23,886 bases of DNA from Clostridiales bacterium UBA3259 (GCA_002362625.1 DEUP01000010.1:62435-86320); one strand, 5' to 3'. Numbered from the stretch's first letter, positions 12,983 through 20,389 are shown. Notes: generated from the sequence alone by a model not told the origin. Numbers and translations are program-made.

Positions 12983-13471
12983 ATGCTTGGAAGCTTTGGA
13001 TTTTCTTATGTGGGCCTTCTCTTTTTGCTGATGCTGTTCATTCCCAACATGCTCTGGGCAAAGCGTCAGCCAAAAGGGTATACTCCGGAGGGAGAAAATC
13101 GCTTTCTGCTTGTCCTGGAACGCATTGGGGAAGCGCTTACCAGCTGCTGCGCCTTGGTATTTTCCGATTTTAATTTACGGCCCTGGTCTTCCTGGTCACT
13201 ATGGCTGGCAGCGGCCTTCACCCTGATGCTTCTGTACGAGATCTGGTGGGCGCGGTATTTTCGAAGCCCACGGGAGCTGTCTGATTTTTACAGCTCCCTT
13301 TTTGGCGTTCCTCTTGCGGGAGCCACATTGCCGGTTGGAGCGTTTTTCCTTCTGGGCATCTATGGAAGAGTCGGAGCCATGCTGGCCGCCGCAGTGATTC
13401 TGGGAGTGGGACATATCGGAATCCACCTTCAGCATTGGAAGGGGCTGCGCAATGGAACGAAGGAATCCTGA
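12983..13471 (+). CDS. four-helix membrane protein of unknown function
   Basis: 162 residues with predicted membrane helices at about 8-25, 49-62 (weaker), 72-90 and 108-150 (two). The opening LGSFGFSYVGLLFLLMLFIP and NMLWAKRQPKGY resemble a conserved family of uncharacterised Clostridia membrane proteins. Charged loops include ENRFLLVLERIGEAL and RYFRSPRELSDFYSSLFG. No catalytic or transport motif is recognised. The ATG at 12983 follows AAGGAG; an upstream in-frame reading overlaps the zinc-ribbon gene and is rejected. It lies beyond that gene's terminator; an own promoter is not clear, so readthrough is possible. Confidence 0.78.
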   Translation: MLGSFGFSYVGLLFLLMLFIPNMLWAKRQPKGYTPEGENRFLLVLERIGEALTSCCALVFSDFNLRPWSSWSLWLAAAFTLMLLYEIWWARYFRSPRELSDFYSSLFGVPLAGATLPVGAFFLLGIYGRVGAMLAAAVILGVGHIGIHLQHWKGLRNGTKES

Positions 13472-13496
13472 TTGAAAAAAGCAAATATGTCTGAAC

Positions 13497-13532
13497 CGGT
13501 ATTTTTTCGGAGAGAAATTTGAAAAAATACCG
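13497..13532. terminator. AT-rich inverted repeat after the membrane protein gene
   Basis: CGGTATTTTTTC and GAAAAAATACCG are perfect 12-bp arms with a 12-base loop, 25 bases after the stop. The U run lies inside the stem rather than after it, so this is an unusual terminator; it might instead be a protein-binding dyad before the rpsO promoter. Confidence 0.4.
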
Positions 13533-13549
13533 ATTGGGGAAATTAATCC

Positions 13550-13578
13550 TTTACAAATGGGTAAACTTATGATACCAT
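13550..13578 (+). promoter_or_regulatory. probable rpsO promoter
   Basis: TTTACA (13550-13555) and TACCAT (13573-13578) with 17-base spacing; the -10 is imperfect. It gives a leader of about 120 bases. Confidence 0.5.
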
Positions 13579-13628
13579 AAGAAAGCTGGCGGTTTGCCAG
13601 AGATTTTTTCATGCCCGCTGCTCAGTTT

Positions 13629-13664
13629 GGGGAGAAAGCGCTCAGCGCATTTCCACTAAGCCCC
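13629..13664 (+). promoter_or_regulatory. stem-loop in the rpsO leader, possible S15 feedback site
   Basis: GGGG (13629-13632) can pair with CCCC (13661-13664), enclosing AAA-GCGC-TCA-GCGC-ATTT, a stable inner hairpin. Ribosomal protein S15 represses its own mRNA in many bacteria through varied leader folds. The position fits, but no recognised S15 motif was confirmed. Confidence 0.35.
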
Positions 13665-13706
13665 TTACTTGGCTCCCGGGTAACAGATTGAAAGGTGGAA
13701 AACATC

Positions 13707-13973
13707 ATGATTCAGAAGGAAAAGAAGACCCAGGTTATCCTGGACAACGCGACCCACGAGGGCGACACCGGTTCTCCCGAGGTTCAGATCGCCATCCTCA
13801 CCGCCCGCATCAACGAGCTGACTGAGCATCTGCGCACCCACAAGCACGACAACCACTCCCGTCGTGGTCTGCTGATGATGGTTGGTAAGCGCCGCAACAT
13901 GCTGGACTATCTGGCTAAGAAGGACATCAACCGTTACCGTGCTCTGATCGCCAAGCTGGGCATCCGTAAGTAA
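13707..13973 (+). CDS. rpsO: 30S ribosomal protein uS15
   Basis: This 88-residue primary 16S rRNA-binding protein of the small subunit has diagnostic segments [38 protein letters not shown], and the end [12 protein letters not shown]. The ATG at 13707 is used because AAAGGTGG lies about 8 bases before it; an in-frame GTG inside that site is not the start. The neighbour pnp follows in the conserved rpsO-pnp order, separated by a terminator and a long hairpin. Confidence 0.98.
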   Translation: MIQKEKKTQVILDNATHEGDTGSPEVQIAILTARINELTEHLRTHKHDNHSRRGLLMMVGKRRNMLDYLAKKDINRYRALIAKLGIRK

Positions 13974-13982
13974 GCGCTTTGG

Positions 13983-14005
13983 AGGGGCGACTTTTCGTCG
14001 CCCCT
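13983..14005 (+). terminator. terminator between rpsO and pnp
   Basis: AGGGGCGAC and GTCGCCCCT form a 9-bp stem around TTTTC, followed by TTCTTGC. Some readthrough into pnp is likely, since no strong pnp promoter is visible. Confidence 0.8.
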
Positions 14006-14030
14006 TTCTTGCATCTTCAAAATGTACCCT

Positions 14031-14100
14031 TCGGGAGTTAATTTAGCAGTTGAAAGTGATGGTGAAGTTCGCCCTCAGTTTCAAGTGCTAAACCTCCCGA
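14031..14100 (+). promoter_or_regulatory. long hairpin leader of pnp
   Basis: A 70-base imperfect inverted repeat: TCGGGAG/CTCCCGA at the base, then TTAGCA/TGCTAA, TTGAAA/TTTCAA, TGA/TCA and GGTG/CGCC towards the loop, separated mainly by single G-G mismatches. It ends 37 bases before the pnp start. A long double-stranded pnp leader cut by RNase III and then trimmed by PNPase is the established autoregulation in E. coli; the same logic is plausible here but is inference. Confidence 0.6.
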
Positions 14101-14137
14101 CAATATTGAAAAAATTTTACAGGAGGTTTTATTCCAA

Positions 14138-16258
14138 ATGATTACCCGCAAACAGTATCCCAACCATCATGTTTACGAAATGGAAATCGGCGGTCGTCCC
14201 TTTACCGTGGAAACCGGTAAGGTGGCAGAACTGGCCGACGCCGAATGCATCTGCCGCTACGGCGACACCGTGGTGCTCACCACCGTCACCTGCAACCCCA
14301 TCCCCAAGGCCGGTATTGACTACTTCCCCCTGACCATCGAGTTTGAGGAGCGGATGTACGCCGTGGGCCGCATTCCCGGCTCCTTCAACCGCCGGGAGGG
14401 TAAGCCCTCTGAGCGGGGCATCCTGAACAGCCGGATCATCGACCGGCCCATGCGTCCCCTGTTTGACGAGGAACTGCGCAACGACACCGTGGTCACCTGT
14501 ACCGTTCTCGCCAACGATTATGACAATCCCGTGGAGATCGTGGCCTCTCTGGGCGCTTCCATCTCCATCGCCTGCTCCGACGTGCCCTGGAACGGCCCTG
14601 TGGCTACCACCAACGTGGCACACCTGAACGGTAAGTATATCATTAACCCCTCCGCCGACGAGCGGGAAGCCTGCGACTGCTTCGTGTGCATCTCCTCCAC
14701 CTTCGAGAAGGTGGTCATGATTGAGACGGAAGCCAAGGAGGCTCCCGAGGCCATTGTCTACGAGGCCATCCGCATCGCCCACGAGACCAACATGGAGATC
14801 GTGAAGTTCATTAACCAGATCGTTGCTGAGATTGGCAAACCCAAGTTCACCTTCGAGAAGGCCGCCGTGAACCACGACCTGCTGGATGATCTGATGAACT
14901 ACGGCCTGAACCAGATCGAGTACGCCCTGGACACCCCCGACAAGAATGTCCGGGAAGAGCGGCTCACCGCCGCGAGACTTGACTTCCAGGAGAAGTTCGG
15001 CGAGAAGTACGAGGACTTCGAGACCCACATCGAGGTCTGCCTCTACAAAATGCAGAAGAAGGTCGTCAAGAAGTGGCTTCTCCAGGGCAAGCGTGTGGAC
15101 GGCCGCGGCATGGACGAGATCCGTCCTCTGGATGCCGAGGTTGGCGTGCTGCCCCGGGTTCACGGCTCTGGCCTGTTCTCCCGTGGTCAGACCCAGGTAC
15201 TGTCCATCTGCACCCTGAACACCCTGTCCGCCGCTCAGAAACTGGACACCATTTACCCCGAGGACACCAAGCGCTATATCCATCACTACAACTTCCCCTC
15301 CTACTCCACCGGTGAAGCCCGGGCTGCCCGTTCCACCTCCCGCCGGGAGATCGGTCACGGCGCTCTGGCCGAAAAGGCCCTGCTGCCTGTGATCCCCTCT
15401 GTGGAGGAGTTCCCCTACGCCATCCGGGTGGTTTCCGAGGTGCTTTCTTCCAACGGCTCCACCTCTCAGGGCTCCATCTGCGGCTCTACCCTGGCTCTGA
15501 TGGACGCCGGCGTGCCCATCAAGCGGCCTGTGGCCGGCATTTCCTGCGGCCTGATCTCCGACCAGGAGACCGGCGAATGGAGAACCTTCACCGATATCCA
15601 GGGCGTGGAAGACTTCCACGGCGAAATGGACTTTAAGGTAGCCGGTACCACCGAGGGCATCACTGCCATTCAGATGGACCTGAAGAACAAGGGCCTGACC
15701 ATGGAGATCATCGCCGACGCTCTGGAGCGCTGCCGGAAGGCCCGTCTGGAGATCCTCAGCGAGGTCATTCTCAAGGCTATCCCCGCCCCCCGTGCCGAGG
15801 TCAGCGAGTTCGCTCCCAAGATGCTGTCTCTGAAGATCCCCGTGGACAAGATCCGGGAGGTCATCGGCTCCGGCGGAAAGACCATCCAGAAGATCTGTGC
15901 TGACACCGGCGCCAAGGTGGACATCGACGACGACGGCAGCGTGTTCATCTCCGCTGTGGATTCCGCCGCTGCCTACGCTGCCAAGAAGATGGTGGACGAC
16001 ATCTGCTTCGTGCCCGAGGTGGGCAAGCTCTACTACGGCAAGGTTGTCCGCATCCTGCCCATCGGCGCTTTCGTGGAAATCGCCCCCGGCCATGACGGCA
16101 TGGTCCACATCTCCAAGCTGGAGAACCACCGTGTGGAAAAGGTGGAAGACGTGCTGAACCTGGGCGATATGACCTGGGTCAAGTTCATGGGCTTTGACGA
16201 GAAGGGCCGTGCCAACTTCAGCCGCAAGGACGCTCTGAAGGAAATGGCAAATCAGTAA
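14138..16258 (+). CDS. pnp: polyribonucleotide nucleotidyltransferase (PNPase)
   Basis: PNPase is a phosphorolytic 3'-5' exoribonuclease and polymerase, a trimeric ring in mRNA decay. Its 706 residues are: the first RNase PH domain from the start (EIGGRPFTVETGKVAELADA), the all-helical linker (about 235-310), and the second, catalytic RNase PH domain with SSNGSTSQGSICGSTLALMD and FHGEMDFKVAGTTEGITAIQ holding the acidic residues. A KH domain follows at about 560-615 (IREVIGSGGKTIQKI) and an S1 domain at about 628-700 (GKVVRILPIGAFVEI). Length is normal. The ATG follows CAGGAGG. It is probably controlled by its hairpin leader and followed by a strong terminator. Confidence 0.98.
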   Translation: MITRKQYPNHHVYEMEIGGRPFTVETGKVAELADAECICRYGDTVVLTTVTCNPIPKAGIDYFPLTIEFEERMYAVGRIPGSFNRREGKPSERGILNSRIIDRPMRPLFDEELRNDTVVTCTVLANDYDNPVEIVASLGASISIACSDVPWNGPVATTNVAHLNGKYIINPSADEREACDCFVCISSTFEKVVMIETEAKEAPEAIVYEAIRIAHETNMEIVKFINQIVAEIGKPKFTFEKAAVNHDLLDDLMNYGLNQIEYALDTPDKNVREERLTAARLDFQEKFGEKYEDFETHIEVCLYKMQKKVVKKWLLQGKRVDGRGMDEIRPLDAEVGVLPRVHGSGLFSRGQTQVLSICTLNTLSAAQKLDTIYPEDTKRYIHHYNFPSYSTGEARAARSTSRREIGHGALAEKALLPVIPSVEEFPYAIRVVSEVLSSNGSTSQGSICGSTLALMDAGVPIKRPVAGISCGLISDQETGEWRTFTDIQGVEDFHGEMDFKVAGTTEGITAIQMDLKNKGLTMEIIADALERCRKARLEILSEVILKAIPAPRAEVSEFAPKMLSLKIPVDKIREVIGSGGKTIQKICADTGAKVDIDDDGSVFISAVDSAAAYAAKKMVDDICFVPEVGKLYYGKVVRILPIGAFVEIAPGHDGMVHISKLENHRVEKVEDVLNLGDMTWVKFMGFDEKGRANFSRKDALKEMANQ

Positions 16259-16272
16259 ACCCCAAAGCTTTT

Positions 16273-16299
16273 GCAGGCCGCGCTTTTTGCGCGGCCTGC
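16273..16299 (+). terminator. pnp terminator
   Basis: GCAGGCCGCGC-TTTTT-GCGCGGCCTGC is an 11-bp perfect stem followed by TTTTTGTCTC. Confidence 0.92.
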
Positions 16300-16340
16300 T
16301 TTTTGTCTCTTGTCGAATTTTCATAAATCCCATCTCTCCC

Positions 16341-16369
16341 TTGACATCCGTTTTGTTTGATGCTACAAT
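16341..16369 (+). promoter_or_regulatory. promoter of the SDR gene
   Basis: TTGACA (16341-16346) and TACAAT (16364-16369) with 17-base spacing, TGC before the -10. Confidence 0.85.
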
Positions 16370-16404
16370 GAATTGAAATCAAGATTAGGCAAGGAGGCTT
16401 TTTT

Positions 16405-17208
16405 ATGAATCGTCTGCAGAATAAGGTAGCCATCGTCACCGGTTCCACCAGCGGCATCGGTATCGGCATTGCCAGGCTCTATGCCGCCGAGGGCGCTCAG
16501 GTCATTGTGTGCGGGCGCCGGGCAGCCAAGGGTCAGGGCGTGGTGGACGCCATCCTTGCCGAGGGCGGCAAGGCATCCTTCCACACCATGGACATCACCG
16601 ACCCCGCCAGCATTGAGGCGTTGGTGGAGGACACGGTAAACACCTATGGCCGCATCGACATTCTGGTGAACAACGCCGCCAACGTGGCCCTGAAGGACGG
16701 CCGGGTGGACGAGCTGACCATCGAGATGTGGGACGCCATCTTCCAGAGCGATCTGCGGGGCACCTTCTATATCACCAAGTGCGTCCTGCCCCATATGCGC
16801 AAGGATCGCCGGGGCGGCTCCATCGTCAACATCGGCTCCATGGCCTCCTGCAGCGGCGACCTTGGCTCCACCGCCTACGCCTGCGCCAAGGCCGGCGTGG
16901 ATATGCTCACCCAATCCGTAGCTCTGCAGTACGGCAAGGACAACGTGCGCTGCAACTGCGTCCGTCCGGGTCTGATCGTCACCCCGGACAACGAGGCCAA
17001 GATCCCCCAGGCCCTGAAGGACATCTTCCTGAGCAACATTATGGTCAACCGCTACGGCTGCCCTGAGGACATCGGCCATGCCTGCGTCTATTTTGGCTCT
17101 GACGAGAGCGCCTATGTCACCGGTCAGATCATCACCGTGGACGGCGGCATGAATTCCCACGCTCCCACCGTGGCCCAGTTCCGCGCCATGGGGTCCCGCA
17201 CCTGGTAA
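16405..17208 (+). CDS. SDR family NAD(P)-dependent oxidoreductase
   Basis: A classical short-chain dehydrogenase/reductase of 267 residues. Cofactor motif TGSTSGIG (12-19), structural NNAAN (89-93), catalytic Ser145 or Ser148 in NIGSMAS, Tyr158 and Lys162 in YACAKAG, and the C-terminal IITVDGGM are all present. CGRR (36-39) after the second strand would favour NADP(H) over NAD(H), by general SDR rules. Substrate cannot be deduced: sugar, sterol or keto-acyl substrates all occur in this family. It has its own promoter, AAGGAGG ribosome site and terminator, so gives no operon clue. The last 20 residues (APTVAQFRAMGSRTW) extend beyond the usual end. Confidence 0.9.
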   Translation: MNRLQNKVAIVTGSTSGIGIGIARLYAAEGAQVIVCGRRAAKGQGVVDAILAEGGKASFHTMDITDPASIEALVEDTVNTYGRIDILVNNAANVALKDGRVDELTIEMWDAIFQSDLRGTFYITKCVLPHMRKDRRGGSIVNIGSMASCSGDLGSTAYACAKAGVDMLTQSVALQYGKDNVRCNCVRPGLIVTPDNEAKIPQALKDIFLSNIMVNRYGCPEDIGHACVYFGSDESAYVTGQIITVDGGMNSHAPTVAQFRAMGSRTW

Positions 17209-17224
17209 CAGGCGGCAAAAATGT

Positions 17225-17251
17225 ACGGCACGGTTTCAGCAGCCGTGCCGT
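17225..17251. terminator. bidirectional terminator between the SDR gene and the 77-aa gene
   Basis: ACGGCACGG and CCGTGCCGT pair over 9 bases with a 9-base loop. TTTTCC follows on the plus strand and ACATTTTTGCC on the minus strand, so it can serve both convergent genes. Confidence 0.82.
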
Positions 17252-17256
17252 TTTCC

Positions 17257-17490
17257 TTACCGGTTTTTGAGAGAAAAGCCTTCAAAAATGGGAAGCCAGC
17301 CTTCCTTTACAGCGATATCCAGATCTTCCCTGCTGCGGATCGTCCAGCTGACGCCCTGGGCCTTCCACAGTCTCCGGCAAATGGCGTTGGAGCAGGTGTC
17401 CTTCCGGTGGTCAAACCGGTAGGCGATAAAGTCCGGCACCGTCCAGAAATTCAGCAGGTTATGGGTCAGCAGTATAATTCCTTCCCACAT
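17257..17490 (-). CDS. 77-aa protein of unknown function
   Basis: The frame reads MWEGIILLTHNLLNFWTVPD, FIAYRFDHRKDTCSNAICRR, LWKAQGVSWTIRSREDLDIA and a closing segment ending FEGFSLKNR. No family is recognised. It is rich in Trp, with a hydrophobic N-terminal helix and a basic middle carrying two Cys. Support for being real: GAGGTG 6 bases before the ATG at 17490, a full promoter (TTGCGC-17-TATAGT) with a dyad over the start site, and a T-rich terminator behind it. A GTG three codons earlier overlaps the ribosome site and is less likely. It is independent of both neighbours. Confidence 0.6.
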   Translation of the reverse strand: MWEGIILLTHNLLNFWTVPDFIAYRFDHRKDTCSNAICRRLWKAQGVSWTIRSREDLDIAVKEGWLPIFEGFSLKNR

Positions 17491-17508
17491 GGTTGTCACC
17501 TCATCTTT

Positions 17509-17570
17509 GATAGCGGTCCGGCACTCCGCCAGGCCGCTATCACTATAGCACGAATCTCCCCAAAGCGCAA
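17509..17570 (-). promoter_or_regulatory. promoter and operator-like dyad of the 77-aa gene
   Basis: Minus-strand -35 TTGCGC (17570-17565), -10 TATAGT (17547-17542), 17-base spacing with a TGC extension. A perfect 8-bp inverted repeat GATAGCGG..CCGCTATC (17509-17516 and 17534-17541) begins right at the -10 and spans the predicted start, with a second inner pairing. Because only part would be transcribed, it fits a repressor operator better than an RNA hairpin. Confidence 0.6.
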
Positions 17571-17624
17571 TGGACCGGGATTGTGAAGAAACCGTTAATT
17601 TTCCGTATCATTTCAGAAATTCCC

Positions 17625-17652
17625 TTGCGAAACCCTGGGAAGCTGATATAAT
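17625..17652 (+). promoter_or_regulatory. promoter of the lipid kinase-Nudix pair
   Basis: TTGCGA (17625-17630) and TATAAT (17647-17652) with 16-base spacing; the leader is about 97 bases. Confidence 0.7.
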
Positions 17653-17755
17653 AGAGCTATCGAAGAGTGGTTCCGACACTCTCTTTTTTGCTGTTGTCAG
17701 GTCTTCCGGCTGATAGCAGCCGTTGGAAGCAAATGAAAAAATGAGGCGATATCTT

Positions 17756-18655
17756 ATGAAAAACATACTTTTCATTATAAATCCCTTTGCCGGGCAGAAA
17801 AAGGGCAGCAAGCATCTCAGCGATATGCTGCTGGAGCTGTCCAAGGCGGGTCTGGATCCCATTGTCCATATGACCACCGAACAGGGGGATGCCATCACGG
17901 CGGCGGAAAAATACGCTAAGGACGTGGATCTGGTGATATGCTGCGGCGGCGACGGAACCCTGAATGAAACCATCACCGGTATCCTTCAGGCCGGGGCTGA
18001 CACGCCCATCGGCTATATCCCCGCGGGAACCACCAACGACTTTGCCGCCAACCTGGGGCTGTCCACCAATCCCGTTCAGGCTATGGCGGATATTCTGTTG
18101 GGTGAGGCCACACCTTATGATGTGGGCCGGTTCGGGTCCCGGTATTTCTCCTATGTGGCCTCCTTCGGCGCCTTCACCCGCAGCAGCTACAACGTACCCC
18201 AGAACATCAAAAACGCCCTGGGCCACACCGCCTATGTGCTGGGAGGCATCTCGGAAATCTCCCAGATCCGCAAGGAGCACATCCGTATGGAAATAGACGG
18301 CCAGGTTGTGGAGGACGATTTCCTCTTCGGCGCTATCTGCAACTCCACCTCCATTGGCGGCATTCTCACCCTGGATCCCAAGCGGGTGGATCTGGGGGAC
18401 GGGCTGCTGGAGGTCATGCTGGTGCGCTCTGCCCGGAACCTGTCGGAAATCGGAGAGTGCATCTCCGCGGTTCAGAACCAGACCTACAACTGTGAAATGA
18501 TTACCTTCCGCAGCGCCAGACAGATCAAGATCACCGCCGACCCGGATATGCCCTGGACGCTGGACGGAGAACGGGAGGACGGTCATCAGGAGGTTCTGGT
18601 TGAGAACCTCCATCACGCCATTCGGATGGTTCACAGGAGGAAGGAACTTGATTAA
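17756..18655 (+). CDS. diacylglycerol kinase family lipid kinase (YegS/DgkB type)
   Basis: A soluble or peripheral lipid kinase that probably phosphorylates diacylglycerol or a related lipid for phospholipid recycling; 299 residues. MKNILFIINPFAGQKKGSK begins the DAGK catalytic domain. CCGGDGTLNE (62-71) is the nucleotide-binding GGDGT motif, and PAGTTNDFAANLGL (89-102) the second signature. The C-terminal beta-sandwich holds FLFGAICNSTSIGG, LDPKRVDLGDGLLEVMLVR and DPDMPWTLDGERE. The start at 17756 follows GAGGCG; an upstream in-frame ATG has no ribosome site. Its last codons overlap the Nudix gene, implying coupling. Confidence 0.92.
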   Translation: MKNILFIINPFAGQKKGSKHLSDMLLELSKAGLDPIVHMTTEQGDAITAAEKYAKDVDLVICCGGDGTLNETITGILQAGADTPIGYIPAGTTNDFAANLGLSTNPVQAMADILLGEATPYDVGRFGSRYFSYVASFGAFTRSSYNVPQNIKNALGHTAYVLGGISEISQIRKEHIRMEIDGQVVEDDFLFGAICNSTSIGGILTLDPKRVDLGDGLLEVMLVRSARNLSEIGECISAVQNQTYNCEMITFRSARQIKITADPDMPWTLDGEREDGHQEVLVENLHHAIRMVHRRKELD

Positions 18656-19115
18656 CAGCACCTTATGCTATTGCCTCAACGGGGAGCAGGTGCTGATGCT
18701 CCACCGGGTAAAGAAGAAAAATGACGTCAATCACCACAAGTGGATCGGCATCGGCGGCAAGTTCGAACAGGACGAAAGCCCGGAGGCGTGTCTCCTCCGG
18801 GAGGCCAAAGAGGAAACGGGGCTGACACTGACCTCCTGGCAGTGCCGGGGCGTGGTCACCTTTTTGAACACGGCGTGCGAAGGGGAATATATGTACCTGT
18901 TCACCGCCGACGGCTTTACCGGAGAGCTGGCAGACTGCCCGGAGGGCGAGCTGCAGTGGGTCAGCCGGGATTTTCTGGGGGAGCTTCCCAAGTGGGAAGG
19001 GGATCAGATCTTCCTGGATCTATTGTGGCAGGATGCCCCCTTCTTCCTGCTGACTCTGCGCTATGACGGAGATCGGCTGATGGAGGCCGTTCTGAATGGG
19101 GAGAAAATCCGATAA
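18648..19115 (+). CDS. Nudix hydrolase, MutT/8-oxo-dGTPase-like, TTG start
   Basis: A predicted nucleoside-triphosphate pyrophosphohydrolase of 155 residues. The Nudix box is complete: G37-x5-E43-x7-R51-E52-x2-E55-E56-x-G58 within GKFEQDESPEACLLREAKEE. The surrounding TLCYCLNGEQVLMLHRVKKK and WIGIGGKFE are typical of the 8-oxo-dGTP diphosphatase subgroup. The TTG at 18648 is chosen because AGGAGGAAGG precedes it and family members begin at this point; an earlier in-frame ATG lies within the lipid kinase and lacks a ribosome site. It overlaps the kinase stop by 8 bases. The functional link between the two is unclear. Confidence 0.88.
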   Translation: MINSTLCYCLNGEQVLMLHRVKKKNDVNHHKWIGIGGKFEQDESPEACLLREAKEETGLTLTSWQCRGVVTFLNTACEGEYMYLFTADGFTGELADCPEGELQWVSRDFLGELPKWEGDQIFLDLLWQDAPFFLLTLRYDGDRLMEAVLNGEKIR

Positions 19116-19135
19116 ATTGTCATTTTTTTAAGAAA

Positions 19136-19169
19136 ACGCCGATTGCTCCGAAATTGGAGCGATCGGCGT
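19136..19169 (+). terminator. terminator of the kinase-Nudix operon
   Basis: ACGCCGATTGCTCC and GGAGCGATCGGCGT pair with one mismatch around GAAATT, followed by CTGTTTTTGTT. The MITE is inserted directly behind it. Confidence 0.88.
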
Positions 19170-19182
19170 CTGTTTTTGTTAG

Positions 19183-19449
19183 GGAAGCTCTGATTAAATC
19201 GGCAAGAGCTGACTTCCGAGAGATTTTGACCCAGGCGAAAGTGTGGAAAATGTGGGAATACTGGATGTATTTCCGGCTTCAAGGGGACCCCATAAAGGGC
19301 ATTGCCCTTTATGGGGAGAGGAGAAGCCCAAACACACTCGGAATTTCCCACTTGTGGGAAATGGAGAACTGTGTTTGGTGCTTCGACGACCTGCACGATT
19401 GGGGCAAAAGATCCGCTGCTCAGCTGCAGGCGATTTATTCAGAGTTTCC
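19183..19449. mobile_element. MITE, 267 bp, IS5-family-like ends
   Basis: The left end GGAAGCTCTGATTAAATCG and the inverted right end GGAAACTCTGAATAAATCG match at 18 of 21 positions when compared over 21 bases. Both sides are flanked by TTAG (19179-19182 and 19450-19453), a target duplication that fits the YTAR preference of IS5-type transposases. No transposase is encoded; a 99-codon frame across it reads as an accident of the element. The interior is highly foldable: CCCCATAAAGGGC-ATT-GCCCTTTATGGGG (19288-19316), and CCAAACACA..TGTGTTTGG (19328-19378) enclosing ATTTCCCAC-TT-GTGGGAAAT (19343-19362). It sits between a terminator and the 3' end of the RpiR gene, a harmless site. Confidence 0.82.
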
Positions 19450-19461
19450 TTAGAAACGGTA

Positions 19462-20310
19462 CTATACGTGCATTCCTGTGAGGGCGGAGGCCACACGTTC
19501 AATGTTTTCTTCGCTTGCCTCCTTGTTCCGGCGGAGATACTCCTGGAACAAAATGTCCATAACCATCAGCTGGGCGACCTTGGCCGGAACGGAGCCGAAC
19601 TGGAACGGCCCTTCATTGGAGCCGCAGCACAGCACCACATTCGCCAGCTTGGCCGCCGGGGATTTGTGGAACCGGGTCACCAGCACCGTGGGGATGCCCC
19701 GGCTTTTTGCCAGCTCCAACACCTGAATGCCGCTGGTGGTGGCGCCGGAGTAGGAAAACAGGACGATGGCGTCCTCCTGGGGCATGGTGGCTGTGGCGGA
19801 CATCTGGCTGTGAGAGTCGGAGACGGCATAAAATTTACCCGTTATGGTGGAGAACAGATGGGCGCACTCCTCGGCCATAATCATGCTGCCGCCGGAGCCA
19901 ATGCACATGACCCGGGGCGCGGCCTCAAGGATCTTCACCGCCTTCGTTACCTGTCTGGGTTCCGCCAGGGATACGGTCTGGTGGATTGCGTCGATGCTCA
20001 GGGCCGCCGCCTGCTCCCAACGCCCCTGCGGGGTGGAGGGATCCTTCTCACTGCGGGCTTTTTCCGTGGATACGGAATGCTTGGCGATTTCGATTTTAAA
20101 AGCGTTGAAGCCCTTTAATTTCAGACTCCGGCAGAACCGGGAAATGGTGGCCTCGGCGGTGCCGCATTCCTCCGCCAGCTGAGTGATGGACATAAACTGC
20201 ACCCGATCATAATTGCCGATTACATAGTCCGCCACCTTTCGCTCCGCCGCCGTGAGGTGGTAATAGGAAGCGTGAATCCGTTCCAGAATTCCCAAATTGT
20301 GTTCATCCAT
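19462..20310 (-). CDS. MurR/RpiR family transcriptional regulator
   Basis: A sugar-phosphate-responsive regulator of 282 residues. The N-terminal HTH domain (1-77) contains LTAAERKVADYVIGNYD and SITQLAEECGTAEATISRFC, the RpiR-type helix-turn-helix. The SIS domain (about 115-250) binds a phosphosugar: VMCIGSGGSMIMAEECAHLF, VLFSYSGATTSGIQVLELAK and GIPTVLVTRF. The ATG follows AAAGGAG. It lies just downstream of the AGE epimerase on the same strand, beyond a terminator, and probably controls that gene in response to an amino-sugar or sugar phosphate. The MITE ends 12 bases past its stop. Confidence 0.92.
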   Translation of the reverse strand: MDEHNLGILERIHASYYHLTAAERKVADYVIGNYDRVQFMSITQLAEECGTAEATISRFCRSLKLKGFNAFKIEIAKHSVSTEKARSEKDPSTPQGRWEQAAALSIDAIHQTVSLAEPRQVTKAVKILEAAPRVMCIGSGGSMIMAEECAHLFSTITGKFYAVSDSHSQMSATATMPQEDAIVLFSYSGATTSGIQVLELAKSRGIPTVLVTRFHKSPAAKLANVVLCCGSNEGPFQFGSVPAKVAQLMVMDILFQEYLRRNKEASEENIERVASALTGMHV

Positions 20311-20347
20311 ATCTGTCTCCTTTCCATTCTGAATTGTCTCTTTCCAA

Positions 20348-20378
20348 AAAGCCGGGGCAGGAAAGCTGCCCCGGCTTT
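20348..20378 (-). terminator. terminator between the epimerase and RpiR genes
   Basis: AAAGCCGGGGCAG and CTGCCCCGGCTTT pair over 13 bases, followed on the minus strand by TTTTTGG counting the stem end. It would leave limited readthrough into the regulator gene. Confidence 0.85.
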
Positions 20379-20389
20379 AGCAGGCGGAA

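Noticed and set aside
14129..16333. Very long (about 734-codon) open frame antisense to pnp
   Set aside because: It exactly shadows pnp, is rich in His, Gly and Leu as expected from the reverse of GC-rich codons, and has no promoter or ribosome site of its own.
16405..17208. Bile-acid (BaiA-type) hydroxysteroid dehydrogenase
   Set aside because: Only general SDR motifs are shared; the sequence between them does not match remembered BaiA proteins and no bai genes are nearby.
19154..19453. 99-codon plus-strand frame starting in the Nudix terminator
   Set aside because: It begins inside the terminator and spans the MITE including both terminal repeats, so it is a by-product of the element.
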